Below, one piece after another: positions 22,963-34,100 of a stretch of 64,000 nucleotides of DNA. Below the pieces are notes generated by a model, which had not been told where the DNA came from, searched no databases, and saw nothing but the letters and a program-made list of their open reading frames with translations. The translations under genes were made by a program, and so were the position numbers. The DNA is from Smallanthus sonchifolius (lineage: Eukaryota > Streptophyta > Magnoliopsida > Asterales > Asteraceae): NCBI GenBank assembly GCA_023525975.1, contig CM042030.1:24608350-24672349 (forward strand), written 5' to 3'. Position 1 is the stretch's first letter. Every line of letters begins with the position of its first letter.

Positions 22963-23111
22963 CAGGACTTAGACAATTTTTTAGGGTTTATCACTTTTCA
23001 ATCGTTTTTCTCCTTTGCTATTCCCTCGGAGCATTTTCCACAAAAATTTCGAGTGTTCCAACCGGATTTTTCATCCCAATCACATTGTCATCTTCGTATT
23101 TCATCTCAGTG

Positions 23112-23694
23112 GTGAGACTATAGGCCAATTCCATCCATCGATTCTTGACATTTGGACCGATTTTTGACTTAGAAAATATTAGGTTAAATCCGAAACATTT
23201 TGGGGTAATTTGGGGTTGTTTGGGTAACTTATTATCCGTAACAAGCTAATAGGAAGCTTTAATCGACTCCCTAATCATCTCATGGTCCTCGATTGATCCG
23301 TCATTAGAAGTTGAACCGATAGTGGGTCGGCGACGGGTCTAGGTCAAAAAATTGAACGAGTGTAGTGTTGATAATGGTACCATAGGTTAGAATCCTTGAT
23401 TCCGACCTAGTGGCGACCTAGTCAACCCACATTTTGAACGAATTACAAGTTTCGGAAATTTTTGCTAAGGGTTGTTCTTGCGCACTTAGCAAGTACGCAA
23501 GAAGTAATTCTTGCGTACTTGTTAAGTACGCAAGAGGAAAAACCTGCGCACTTGCTAAGTGCGCAGGACCAACACTTAGAAATTTTTTCTAAGTCTGAAA
23601 ATTTTTTCAAAGTGTAACTACTATACTATGTCATGTGTGTCTACTTCCAGTGTTATAAGTTGTTCTGAATATGTTTTCTGTGTGTGTTTGCAAG
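23112..23694 (+). other. Candidate intron in the ORF3 leader of element C
   Basis: Donor-like CAGTG|GTGAGA at about 23107-23117 and acceptor-like TTTGCAAG|CT at 23687-23696, two bases before the ORF3 ATG at 23697, preceded by a T/G-rich tract. It would be 583 bp. It corresponds in position to the candidate intron of element B. Confidence 0.33.
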
Positions 23695-23696
23695 CT

Positions 23697-25125
23697 ATGG
23701 CTTGTGCATTCACTGACGAATTCAACCTAGTGGCTAACACCGAACCAGAATGGAAAGGCGCAGCCTTGCAATACCGGGAGATTGTGGATTTTCTCAACAG
23801 ATCAAGAATAAGTTATGCAATCTCAGCAAACCCAACAGTCTCAAGACCTTACCTGGAGCAATTCTGGGAGACTGCAGAGCTCGATTGCACGGTGTCCCCT
23901 AATGTCGTAAGGGCAACAGTTGACGGTCGGGCTATTGCTATCTCGGAAGATACAATCAGGAGAGTACTGCGGTTCGGAGACCTGCTACCGACCCTACATC
24001 CTATCCAGATTACTACGTGGATGGGTGTTGGAGGCATAGCATGGGGTATGTCGGGGCAAAGGACTATGCTTCCTACAAGAAGATGTGGGTATTGGATCAA
24101 TGGCGTTACTTTGCCCACATCATGATCGTGTGCATCTCATCCAGGAAAGCGGGGAAAGATGCCATGGGTCATGACCTAGCAGCGGCCATGGTGGGCCTGT
24201 CTCTCAATCGGGGCTATAACTTCTCTCGCTATATCTTCAAAGCACTAAATGACCTGATAAATACAGCAGAGAGGTTTAGGTTCCTTTTATACCCGAGGTT
24301 TGTGCAACTACTGATCGATGATGCATTGCCAAATCTGCGTGCTATCGGGGAGAGACTGCAGGTAAAAAGGGTGGACAAGAGAGTCTTTGCACAGTTTCTA
24401 AAGCCAGGCAGTGTAGAACCTACCCATGAGCATACTGAACTCTTCGGCCACCTGATTAATGAAGAATACGTCGCTCCGGAGGACTGGAACTGGTATAGTC
24501 CCAACTCGGGACCAGAGATGAGTGATCACTCTGATGAAGAACAAGATGAAGAGAATGAGGATGATGAAGGTGATGATGAACATGAAGGTGATGATGAAGG
24601 TAATGTTGGTGGTGCAGAGGAATCCGATTCGGAGGCAACCGAATCAGATTCTTCTGATTCCGATGACGCACCATCACAGGTACATCCGAGAAGGTCGGCA
24701 CAGGTACCCCTGCCTGAGTCATTTTAAAAAAGAAAACGACAAAGCTCGAGCAGCAAATACGAGCCGGATTCCGACTCCGACGCTGCTCTACAAAGACGAA
24801 GGCGAGAGAAAGCCAACAAGAAAAGGGGCGATAGGCAAGAGGTTGCTATCCCCAGGGTTGAAGAGATTCCGACTGTGCAGCCAGTACAAGTTGAGGCTGC
24901 CCGTCCAGAGTCAGAATCCACCACGCCAGCACGGCAACTGTTTACAAGGAGGAGAAGGCCACTGGTACAAGCAGATGTGGCAGTCACGGCGGTCACAGAG
25001 GTGATTCCTGTGACGGTGACCCTCCCTACTCCAACCGTCCAGGTGACGGTGACTGCTCCACTTCTCACGGAGTCAGTCACCATCACCCCAACCATAACTC
25101 CCATCATTTCATCCCCCATCCCAAC
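23697..25125 (+). pseudogene. Element C: ORF3 (env-like position), N-terminal part
   Basis: ATG 23697 (MACAFTDEF) opens a frame with no enzyme motif I know. It reads to about 23981, where one base (a C in GACCT) appears lost; the frame continues one register over, as shown by the conserved-looking YYVDGCWR stretch. TAA at 24725-24727 is a second lesion. The first about 270 residues are globular and Trp/Tyr-rich. From about 24520 the protein becomes strongly acidic and Ser-rich, then basic (RKRQSSSS, RRRRE), then Pro/Thr/Val-rich. At 25125 it is cut by element D and resumes in register at 45563. I see no signal peptide or membrane segment, so calling it an envelope rests only on position. It is the third ORF seen in many plant copia elements of this type. 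Confidence 0.75.
25121..25125 (+). repeat. Target-site duplication of element D (left copy, CCAAC)
   Basis: CCAAC here and at 45558-45562 flank TGTGACACCC...GGTGTGACA. The ORF3 frame of element C is continuous when one copy and the element are set aside. Confidence 0.93.
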
Positions 25126-25982
25126 TGTGACACCCAACATTTCAGGTCAATATCCACATTACATAAACGCACGTTCATATTTATTATTTCCTGATATTTT
25201 ATTTTAACTAAGTAAAGTCAAGAAGTCTAGCAAAGGAGTTATTCCAAGTCTAGTAAATCTTAAAGAATTACTAGAAAAAGTAAGCAGTATAACCCGACTA
25301 AATACGAATGTTAATGGTTTAATTAAATAACCAGAAAAATATACAAATATATATATATATTACACAAAATTTACGTTGAACCAAGATTTTAATAATTTCT
25401 TCAACGAACCATAAAATGGTTAAAATTATAATACCGTGAAGAATCTAAACCGAATTAAATTACCCCTTTAAAACTCTAATTGATACTAATACCATTAATA
25501 AATTAATACTTAAATTTGGTTATCATTAACCCCAAACCACTTCCTTGACTTTCTCGGCCGAAAGTCAGGGGAGCCATTCTCCCACTTGCTAATTCACTCA
25601 AATTCAGATAAAAACCATACCTCCTCAGTCGAAATCCCACGATCCCTTTCATACTTCTCATTTTCTTACGGCAAATTCCCAATTCTCCTTCAAGTCGAAG
25701 TCCAGTTTTAAAGCGAAATCCACCATAATTTGGTGTTATACGGAGAATTTCAAGTGTTCCTGAAGAGAGCTTAGCAAAAGAATTCAAGACTATCTTCTCT
25801 GTTTCTCTAAAAATCACCATTCTTTGTTTGAGGTAAAACTCAATATGGTCCATATTATTTTCTCTAAACCGTAGCTAAACATACAACTTATTTGAACACA
25901 AGAAATATGACAAGAAAAGTGTGTCGAATTCAAGATTTAAAACATAAAAATATGCAGGACTGATTCTATTAAAAGTTCAGTA

Positions 25983-26283
25983 ATCGAAACTAGGAGTTTC
26001 GATACCTGTTGTTCTATCGAAACTACGAGTTTCGATACCTATTGTTTAATCGAAACTAGGAGTTTCGATACCTGTTTACTCAATCGAAACTTGGAGTTTC
26101 GATACTTGTTTACAATCGAAACTAAGTAGTTTCGATACCTATTGCCCAATCGAAACTAGGTAGTTTCGATACTATTCTTGCCAATCGAAACTAGGTAGTT
26201 TCGATACCCAGTTTACTCAATTGAAACTAAGTAGTTTCGACATCTGTTCTGTTCAATCGAAACTAAGGAAGTTTCAATACCTG
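25983..26283 (+). repeat. Nine-unit ATCGAAACT-N-AGTTTCGAT array in the 5' LTR of element D
   Basis: Nine inverted repeats with 8-10 bp arms, period about 33 bp, each followed by ACCTGTT- or ACCTATT-like spacers. The 3' LTR (44103-44365) has eight; one unit near 26165-26200 is absent there. The same core occurs in the leader of copia element M. Confidence 0.85.
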
Positions 26284-26899
26284 TTCATCAGCCCCATGGA
26301 ACAGTAACTTGGAACTATTTTATAATGAAACAAGTGTTGGAAAAACTAAAAAGATATTTAAAACAAAAGCAATCAGATCTGCTAAGTCAGGTGAACAACT
26401 CGCGTTTAAGACGGGTAGTCTTAACGTGTATGTTACCTTTGTGTAATTAGGATACAGATAGGCGAGTCTGCCGATTATTCAAATATTTGCTAGCATTCAT
26501 ACTGTCAAGGTGAGTTTCACTAATCCCCATTTTTCTAAGTTTTGCAATGATTTGGGGTGGAAACATACTTGTAAAAGAATTTTCGTATATAAATGAATGA
26601 AACTAATGATCTGACCGTATGTATGTATTGAGAGAACAATAGAGCGCTTAAAGTCCTCGGAATAAATTAGTAACCATTAGCTATGGACTTAGCCCGGGAT
26701 TATATGAATAGTACTAACCAGGGGTCAAAATGGCCGAATGACCGCATATTGTCTTACTCGCAGAAAGGCGAGGTGAGGCATAGAAAGTTAGGGTTTGGTT
26801 ACGGTCTCGTACATTACATACTATTTTGTATTCCTTGCAAGCTTACAAATGGGGTCAATAGATCGGATTAGTAATCATATTCATTGGTAATACATGCAA

Positions 26900-27082
26900 A
26901 AAGAGTTCTGATCAGGCTAAAGTGATCAGGTTTTAAAGTAAAGAGTTCTGATCAGGGTAAAGTGATCAGGTTTAAACAAAAGAGTTCTGATCAGGCTAAA
27001 GTGATCAGGTTTTAAACAAAAGAGTTCTGATCAGGTTAAAGTGATCAGGTTTAACAAAGAGTTTTGATCGGAAAATGATCAG
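26900..27082 (+). repeat. 39-bp tandem repeat with TGATCA cores in the 5' LTR of element D
   Basis: Five units of AAAGAGTTCTGATCAGG...AAGTGATCAGGTTTTAAAC; the last is diverged. The copy in the 3' LTR is at 45024-45205. Each unit has a TGATCA palindrome and a GATCAGG half-site. Confidence 0.85.
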
Positions 27083-27439
27083 ATTTAAACATTGGGTTTA
27101 TGATAACTCTTTATAATAACTTGTGAACTCACCAACCTCGTGTTGACATTTTTAAGTATGTTTTCAGGAAATTGAACGTGGTCATCAGGTTAGCAATGTA
27201 GGATACATGCATGCATGTGGATACGGCTTTTGGGAGGATTTCTTTTGTATAACTCATGGTCTTGAGTCATATTTGCGAAATCTTAAACTTTTGTAAACTC
27301 AATTTGATACTTTGTGATGTAAATATTTTAAACTCGATTATGTATCCAATTACATGTATGTGTTTGCGATAATCATATGCTTTGGAAACCAGTGAATGTT
27401 ACGCCTCGCGTTTCCGCCCTGGCGGGGTGTGACAGAACT

Positions 27440-27451
27440 TGGTATCAGAGC
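27440..27451 (+). other. Primer-binding site of element D (initiator tRNA-Met)
   Basis: Exact TGGTATCAGAGC, five bases after the 5' LTR. Confidence 0.92.
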
Positions 27452-27581
27452 CATTGATTATAGGGAACTAGGTGTCTAAAATGGAACCTAGTCTATAATT
27501 TGAATGACTCACTAAAATGTTTTCATTGCATAAGCATTGCATAACCAGTCATCATGTCATGTGGATATTCTAGTCACAAGC

Positions 27582-28340
27582 ATGTCGTCACATTCACACT
27601 CTGACCCCGTCTCTGACTCTGAATCCAACGAGGGACTTTCCGCCACACGCCCCAAAAATCGAGTACAAGTTCGCGGCTCGACACCACCCAATGTCGCCCT
27701 GGGAGAACCGCCTATAGTCTACCGAAAGAAAAACGGAGGACCAGTTAAGGTGCAAAGTGCTAGGAAGAAGGTTCAACTTCCACGCAAAAGGACTTTAGCA
27801 GCCCGTGACCCGGAAGACTTGGAGACCGGTGAAGAACCACCTAAGCAACGACCCTGCTAACATCCTACTGTGGGAGCTATCCGTTGGATGCCTCGTACTC
27901 TGGCACGATGGAGGGAGATGGAAAGCATTCCCTCTACCTTTGAGCTCGGAGAGTCCTCCAACTCTCCAACACCCCTACCCCACACTGGGGAAGCCATGGA
28001 GCTCACAGTACCTACATTAGTAGCACGTGTTCATGCGCACGAAGAACGTCTTGATGATCTCCTTGATGATATTCAGGCACATGGGGATGCAACCATGCGC
28101 TTACGTCAAGGGCTCGGATCTCGAGTACAGACTCTGGAGGATAGCACTCGAGACATACAGGGTGCCACTGACTACCTCGAGTTGAGAGCTGATATGGACT
28201 GGCAGTTCACTCTCATGGTCTGAGACATGGTGGAGGCACTGGAAGAAAGGACGTTGGCTGCAGAGTTTGTGGCTAGGGCTAGCATTGTCATTGCAGGACT
28301 TGCCATGATGATTGGGTTGTACTCTCACTTCTTCTTTTAA
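27582..28340 (+). pseudogene. Element D: extra ORF ahead of gag, unknown function, two stops
   Basis: A frame from ATG 27582 (MSSHSHSDPVSDSES) to TAA 28338-28340, about 252 codons, is interrupted only by TAA 27858-27860 and TGA 28221-28223 (Trp by inference), all in one register. The N-terminal third is Ser-rich then basic and Pro-rich. The middle (VHAHEERLDDLLDDIQ... to the DYLELR region) looks like a coiled coil. The C-terminus (ARASIVIAGLAMMIGLYSHF) is one hydrophobic helix followed by FF and the stop, so it could be a tail-anchored membrane protein. It lies between primer-binding site and gag, where Ty3/gypsy elements normally have only a leader. Element E has no comparable frame in its leader. 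I do not recognise a family. A diverged relative may exist in element F (54641-54868). Confidence 0.55.
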
Positions 28341-28599
28341 AATCAATTATGGGCGGGTTGTGCCCATAGCACATTATGTAGTTTAAAACTTTGGTACTGA
28401 TGTGGTCATGAGAACCCATCCCTTTTTGTATCCATGTCTTTTGGGAACAATGTACTATATATGTTTTAACTATGTATGTGATGGTTTATGTTGTAATGAT
28501 GGTTGTTCACGTTTGAAGTTGTTGTATCCTTATGTCATGATCTATCATTATTATTATATAATGTTGTTTCTTTTTAAATGTTATGTTAGAAAGAACGTC

Positions 28600-28764
28600 A
28601 TGGCACCTAAGCGAAGGACGCCCCGTAACACTACTGGTGGCAACAACGAGACAATTTCCCCAAACATGGAACAACTCATAGCACAGCGAGTAGCTGCCGC
28701 CATGGAGCAGTATGAAGCAAACCAAAATAGTGGTGGAGGAAACGGCAGTGGTACCGGCGGAGGA
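28600..28764 (+). pseudogene. gag: Element D: gag N-terminus, cut by element E
   Basis: ATG 28600 (MAPKRRTPRNTTGGNN) opens the gag; residues 40-55 form a Gly/Ser-rich stretch. Element E entered at GAGGA (28760-28764), and the Gly/Ser-rich stretch continues in the same register at 38759. The start resembles the MPPRRN start of element E gag. Confidence 0.8.
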
Positions 28765-31120
28765 TGTCACACCCCGACCGACGGCGGAAAACGTCGGGGT
28801 GTGAAGCTGTGCAGACTGTTCATAGCTCATGGTTGCTAAAGTTTGAATAATTTAAACATTCATTTTCATTACACATAGCAAGTTCATACCATACAAGAAC
28901 CAAATGTAGCGATTACAAAATATAAATAGTTTAGATTAATTGCTAGGTCCAAATCCTATATGTAGCAGCTTGTAATACTTCAAACATTGTCACCTGAAAC
29001 ATGGTTAAAAACAAAGTCAACTAAAAAGTTGGTGAGAATACATAGGTTTTCGTGTCATGTAATAGAATATAGTGTCGTATGCATACAATTCATACAAACA
29101 TGGCAATTAAGGCATTTATGGAGAGATACCATCGTGTGACCTGGTAGTACAATCAAACCTTTGTAACTAGCATGCAAAACAAACGCGTGTTGGCAGTAAC
29201 AGTCACCCTACCTGGGTGGGTTTGTCAGACTCAATAGATCTATCACTGTTTACTGTAGGCTATAAAATAGTTAATGATTGCACGTGAATAGCAAACTGCG
29301 TGTTGGTCTACACACCTAGTACTCAAGCACAAAGCTCAAAATTGTAACACATGATTGTAGGGTGGAATTGTATATTGTGTAGTTTGTAAACATAGTAAAT
29401 AGAACGCATGTTCCACCCAAAAAGTTTGTAAATAGAGTAAAAGAGGGGCTATGTAACTCACTTGTGTTGGAGCGTGTAGTTTGCACAGATCAACAAAAAT
29501 ACCAAGCGTGTTGTAGGTCGCTACGTTTGACCTATTGAATGAGGGTATAACGCGTGTCACTGTTTGTGTTATTTTGTGTCCAAAGTGGGTTCGTTGGTGG
29601 TTTGTGTGTTTAGGGTTGGTTTTGGAATAATAAATTAGTAGCGATATATATATATATATATATTTATTTAAATAAAATTTAATTAAACGATATTTGTTTA
29701 AATCAATATATATATATATTTGTATAAATAAAAATGATTATATAAATTCACGATTTCATCGGTTTTGAAACTATCGGGAATTAATCGTTTTAAATTTCTA
29801 AATCAGCGATTTGGTATATAAATGATTCCCGGGTTTTGGGATTTTATAACTTAAATTTTTATAAACAAGTTTTGAAATGTTTAAATAAAAACATATTAAA
29901 TTAAGTTTGAAAATAATAAAATTAAAGTTTCTGGTCAAGGAGCACGACCGTGCTCAAGTAGGGCACGACCGTGCTCAAGTAGGGCACGACCGCGCTCGTT
30001 GTCGGCCGTGACCGTGGTGGTCTGAGCGCGCCTGTGGTCGAGTCAGAAGGTACTTCATAGGTTCTGGACATAGAGCACGACCGTGCTCGTATCTGGCATG
30101 ACCGCGTCTAGTGTTTGTTTTTGATCAAGACTTGTTTGCTCGGTAAGCACGACCGGGCCACACCTGGGGCACGATTGTGCTTAGACAGGCACGACCGCGC
30201 TCAGGGATGAGCGCGACCGTGTCGGGCCTTTTTCAGACACAATTCGATCGATTCTTATATTAATAGCTTCTGGATTCTTAGGGCTTTCACTTAGTGGATG
30301 ATTACGAATGTTTCTACATAGTTTAATTGTATTTATATCATGTCTAGAGTGTAGTTCGAGTAAAATTTATGTTTCGGCTTTTTGGTTCAAAATCGGATCG
30401 ATTTGAGTGTTTCTACTACGAATTGATATAGGGCTTTCGTAGTAGAGGTAGATACAAAGCTGAAGACGTGTTACTTACTTGCTGAAAGTGGGCAATCGAA
30501 TGCGGTCGGCTACGGGTCGAGCGGCTTCGTTTCTTGGCGATCAATTGGACGACAGAGGTGTTGTGAGCGTCGAGTGAGAGTTCTGAGAGATTGAGTGGGT
30601 GTATATGAGGGTTTAGGAAGCGTGCAACTGACTCTATATCGAAGAATTTGAGAGGCTCGGTTGTGGTGTGAATGGGATTAATTAATTGTGCAAATTGGAC
30701 GACAATTGATGCGTGTTTTAGACGAATTTCAGTCGAGTATGGTCTGACGCGCGAAGACCGGCTTTTCTTTATTTTAATTTTCACGAATTCAGAAGGTATG
30801 GTATGGTTTGACTTTCTGCAGTCAAGTGGGTTCATCAGCGCGACCGTGTCTACTTTAGGCGCGACCGTGCTTAGGTCGGCAGGCGCGACCGTGCCTAGTC
30901 TTAGGCGCGACCGTGCTTGCCTAGTATTGTAGTTTTTGAGTTTTGTCAGTTTTGGTCCTCGGGGCTTGTGAGATAATGGTGTTTTTTGTTTAATTTGTTA
31001 TTGTAATATAATAGTTTGTATATGTAACTGCATCGTAGTTTGTTTGTACATGAATCGAAACTGAAATGTGTTTGTTTATTGAAATCAAACGATTACATGA
31101 TGAAAATCAGAAATGTTACA
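28765..31120 (-). repeat. Element E: 3' LTR (left copy)
   Basis: On the plus strand it runs TGTCACACCCCGACCG...AAATGTTACA, 2,356 bp. It carries a GCACGACCGTGC array (29937-30225), a second cluster (30838-30925) and an (AT)n run near 29645. It has one more 22-bp repeat unit than the right copy. Confidence 0.94.
29937..30225 (-). repeat. GCACGACCGTGC repeat array in the 3' LTR of element E
   Basis: About ten copies of (G)GCACGACCGYGCTC, arms GCACG/CGTGC around AC. The matching array in the other LTR is at 37595-37860, and a shorter GGCGCGACCGTGC cluster is at 30838-30925 / 38470-38555. It is the complement of the motif in solo LTR G. Confidence 0.8.
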
Positions 31121-31154
31121 GTCTCCCCTTGTTGAGGGGATTTCGTCCCGAAAT

Positions 31155-34100
31155 TCAACTAGTTGAGGCTGCAGAATTGGTGAATAGGTGAGGGTACTTG
31201 AGTTTCATTTGGTCTTCACGTTCCCAAGTAAACTCAGGACCACGTTTAGAATCCCAACGGACTTTGACTATAGGAATGCGGCTGCGTTTGAGTTGCTTGA
31301 TCTCACGGTCCATGATTTCCACCGGTTTCTCGACAAAGTGCATCGTTTCATCAATGCGCACGTCGTCAAGAGGTATGTGGAGGTTCTCATCAGCAAGACA
31401 TTTCTTCAGGTTGGACACGTGGAAGGTTGGATGAACATTGTTGAGTGCTGGAGGTAGCTCAAGTTTGTAAGCCACTTTCCTGATTCTTTCAAGGATCTTG
31501 AACGGGCCTACGTAACGAGGTGCTAGCTTGCCTTTCTTTCCAAAGCGGATCACACCCTTCCAAGGGGATACTTTGAGAAGCACAAGGTCACCCACTTGGA
31601 ATTCCAAGGGTTTTCGTCGCTTGTCGGCATAGCTCTTTTGTCGACTTCTTGCTACTCGGATGTTGTCACGGATTTGAAGGATTTTGTCGGATGTTTCCTG
31701 AATTAACTCGGGACCGGTGATTTGTGCTTCACCAATCTCGTTCCAACAGATAGGAGAACGACATTTGCGACCATAAAGAGCTTCGAATGGAGCCATGTTG
31801 ATGCTGGTGTGGTAGCTGTTATTGTAGGAGAATTCAATAAGTGCTAGATGTGAATCCCAATTGCCACCAAAGTCTATGACACAGGCTCTCAGCATGTCTT
31901 CGAGGGATTGGATTGTTCATTCAGTCTGGCCATCAGTTTGGGGATGGTAGGCTGTGCTTAAATCCAATCGTGTGCCAAGTGTCTTTTGCAGAGATTGCCA
32001 AAATCTAGAAGTGAAACGAGCATCTCTGTCGGAGATTATGTTCAAAGGTATGCCGTGTCGACTCACAATTTCGTTAATGTAGATTCGGGCCAATTTCTCA
32101 ACCCGATAGTCTTCACGGATGGGCAGGAAGTGTGCGGACTTTGTGAGACGGTCAATGATTACCCAAATGCTATCATAGCCGTTTGAAGTACGGGGGAGTT
32201 TAGTAATGAAGTCCATGGCTAGATTTTCCCATTTCCACACGGGGATTTACGGTTGTTCAAGTAAACCGGAAGGACGTTGATGTTCGGCTTTGACTTTAGA
32301 GCAGGTTAGGCATTTAGCAACGTAGAGTGCAATGTCTTTCTTCATACCAGGCCACCAATACTGTGGTCGAAGATTGTGATACATTTTATCCGCACCGGGA
32401 TGGATAGAATACCGAGACTTGTGTGCTTCAGTCATGAGGAATTCTCGGAGATCATTGCGATTGGGAACCCAAATACGATCCAAGAAATAAAGCAAGCCAT
32501 TGTTTTTAGTTTCTAGTTGGAATTCAGCACCGCACGACATTTCCTCATACATATTGCCCTCGGTAATCGAGACGTGTTGAGCTGCTAGAATACGGGTTTG
32601 AATGTCGGAATGAATCTTGACACTTTGGAGCATGACGCGTTCTTTACGGCTCAGCGCATCGGCTACAACATTAGCCTTGCCGGGATGATAACGAATCTCG
32701 CAATCGTAGTCGTTGAGTAGTTCAACCCAACGTCGTTGCCTCATGTTGAGTTCTTTTTGATTGAAGATGTGTTGGAGGCTTTTGTGGTCGGTAAATACCA
32801 CACATTTCGTGCCATATAGATAATGTCTCCAAATCTTCAAGGCAAATATGACTGCACCTAGCTCCAGATCGTGCGTCGTATAGTTCTTTTCATGGATCTT
32901 GAGTTGCCTTGATGCATAAGCGATTACCTTGCCTCGTTGCATGAGAACACAACCAAGGCCTAGGTTAGAGGCATCGCAGTAGACGACTAGATCATCGTTT
33001 CCTTCTGGAAGAGTCAGAATAGGAGCATCACATAACTTCTGTTTAAGAGTTTGGAAAGCTTCTTCTTGTTTTGGCCCCCATTCATAAGGTTTACCTTTAT
33101 GTGTCAAGGCGGTGAGGGGAACAGCAATCTTGGAGAAATTAGAAATGAACCTTCGGTAATAACCCGCTAAACCAAGAAACGAACGAACCTCGGTAGGGGT
33201 TTGAGGAGCACTCCAATTCTTGACAGCTTCGATCTTGGCAGGGTCGACATGTATTCCCTTTTTATTGACAACATGACCAAAAAATTGAACCTCCTTTAGC
33301 CAAAATTCACATTTGGAGAACTTGGCGTATAATTGTTCGGTTCTCAGGAGATCCAAAACCAGTCTAAGGTGCTGTTCATGTTCTTCCTCAGTCTTGGAAT
33401 AGATCAATATGTCATCGATGAAAACAATCACGAATTTGTCAAGGTATGGTTTGCACACGCGGTTCATGAGGTCCATAAAGACAGCAGGTGCATTGGTCAA
33501 CCCAAAAGGCATAACCGTGAACTCGTAATGACCATATCTTGTTCGGAAGGCGGTCTTTGGAATATCTTCTTCTCGGACACGCAGTTGGTGATAACCAGAT
33601 CGAAGATCAATCTTCGAGAAACAAGTAGAACCTTGGAGTTGATCGAAGAGGTCGTCAATCCTAGGTAACGGGTAGCGGTTTTTGATTGTAAGCTTGTTGA
33701 GCTCTCGATAGTCAATACACATGCGGAATGAACCATCCTTCTTTTTAACAAACAAGACTGGTGCACCCCACGGTGAATGACTTGGCCGTATGAAACCTTT
33801 GTCAGCGAGTTCTTGAAGTTGACTTGCAAGTTCTTGCAATTCGGAAGGTGCAAGCCGGTATGGAGCTTTAGCCACAGGGTTTGCTCCGGGTATAAGATAG
33901 ATTTGAAACTTTACTTCCCGAATAGGTGGAAGACCGGGTAAGTCATCGGGAAAGACTTCGGGAAACTCCCGAATGATGGGAATATCTTCTATTCTTCTCT
34001 CCTTGTCTTCTTTTTGAATCACATGAGCTAGGAAAACCATGCACTTCTTTCGAATGTATTTCTGGGCAGTTATGCATGACATCAGTTTGAGTCCTTTGCA

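Larger units (their letters stand above)
21486..23696 (+). other. Element C: non-coding region between pol and ORF3
   Basis: 2.2 kb with no convincing coding. It shares conserved blocks with 9763-12016 of element B. Two inverted-repeat clusters, a TATA-like box and candidate splice sites lie in its last 900 bp. Confidence 0.7.
25126..27434 (+). repeat. Element D: 5' LTR (2.3 kb)
   Basis: Starts TGTGACACCCAAC and ends GGGGTGTGACA. It holds an (AT)n run, a nine-unit inverted-repeat array (25983-26283) and a five-unit 39-bp tandem array (26900-27082). Relative to the 3' LTR it lacks about 39 bp near 26711, including the TTGGGGGTGACGCC block. Confidence 0.93.

Noticed and set aside
25503..25853. 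116-codon minus-strand frame in the LTR of D (and 43623-43907)
   Set aside because: Runs antisense to the element, is shortened in the other LTR, and has no recognisable domain.
25983..26283. Regularly spaced repeats resembling a CRISPR array (also 44103-44365 and the 48-bp arrays)
   Set aside because: Plant LTR context, spacers nearly identical to one another, units imperfect, and present in both LTRs of one element.
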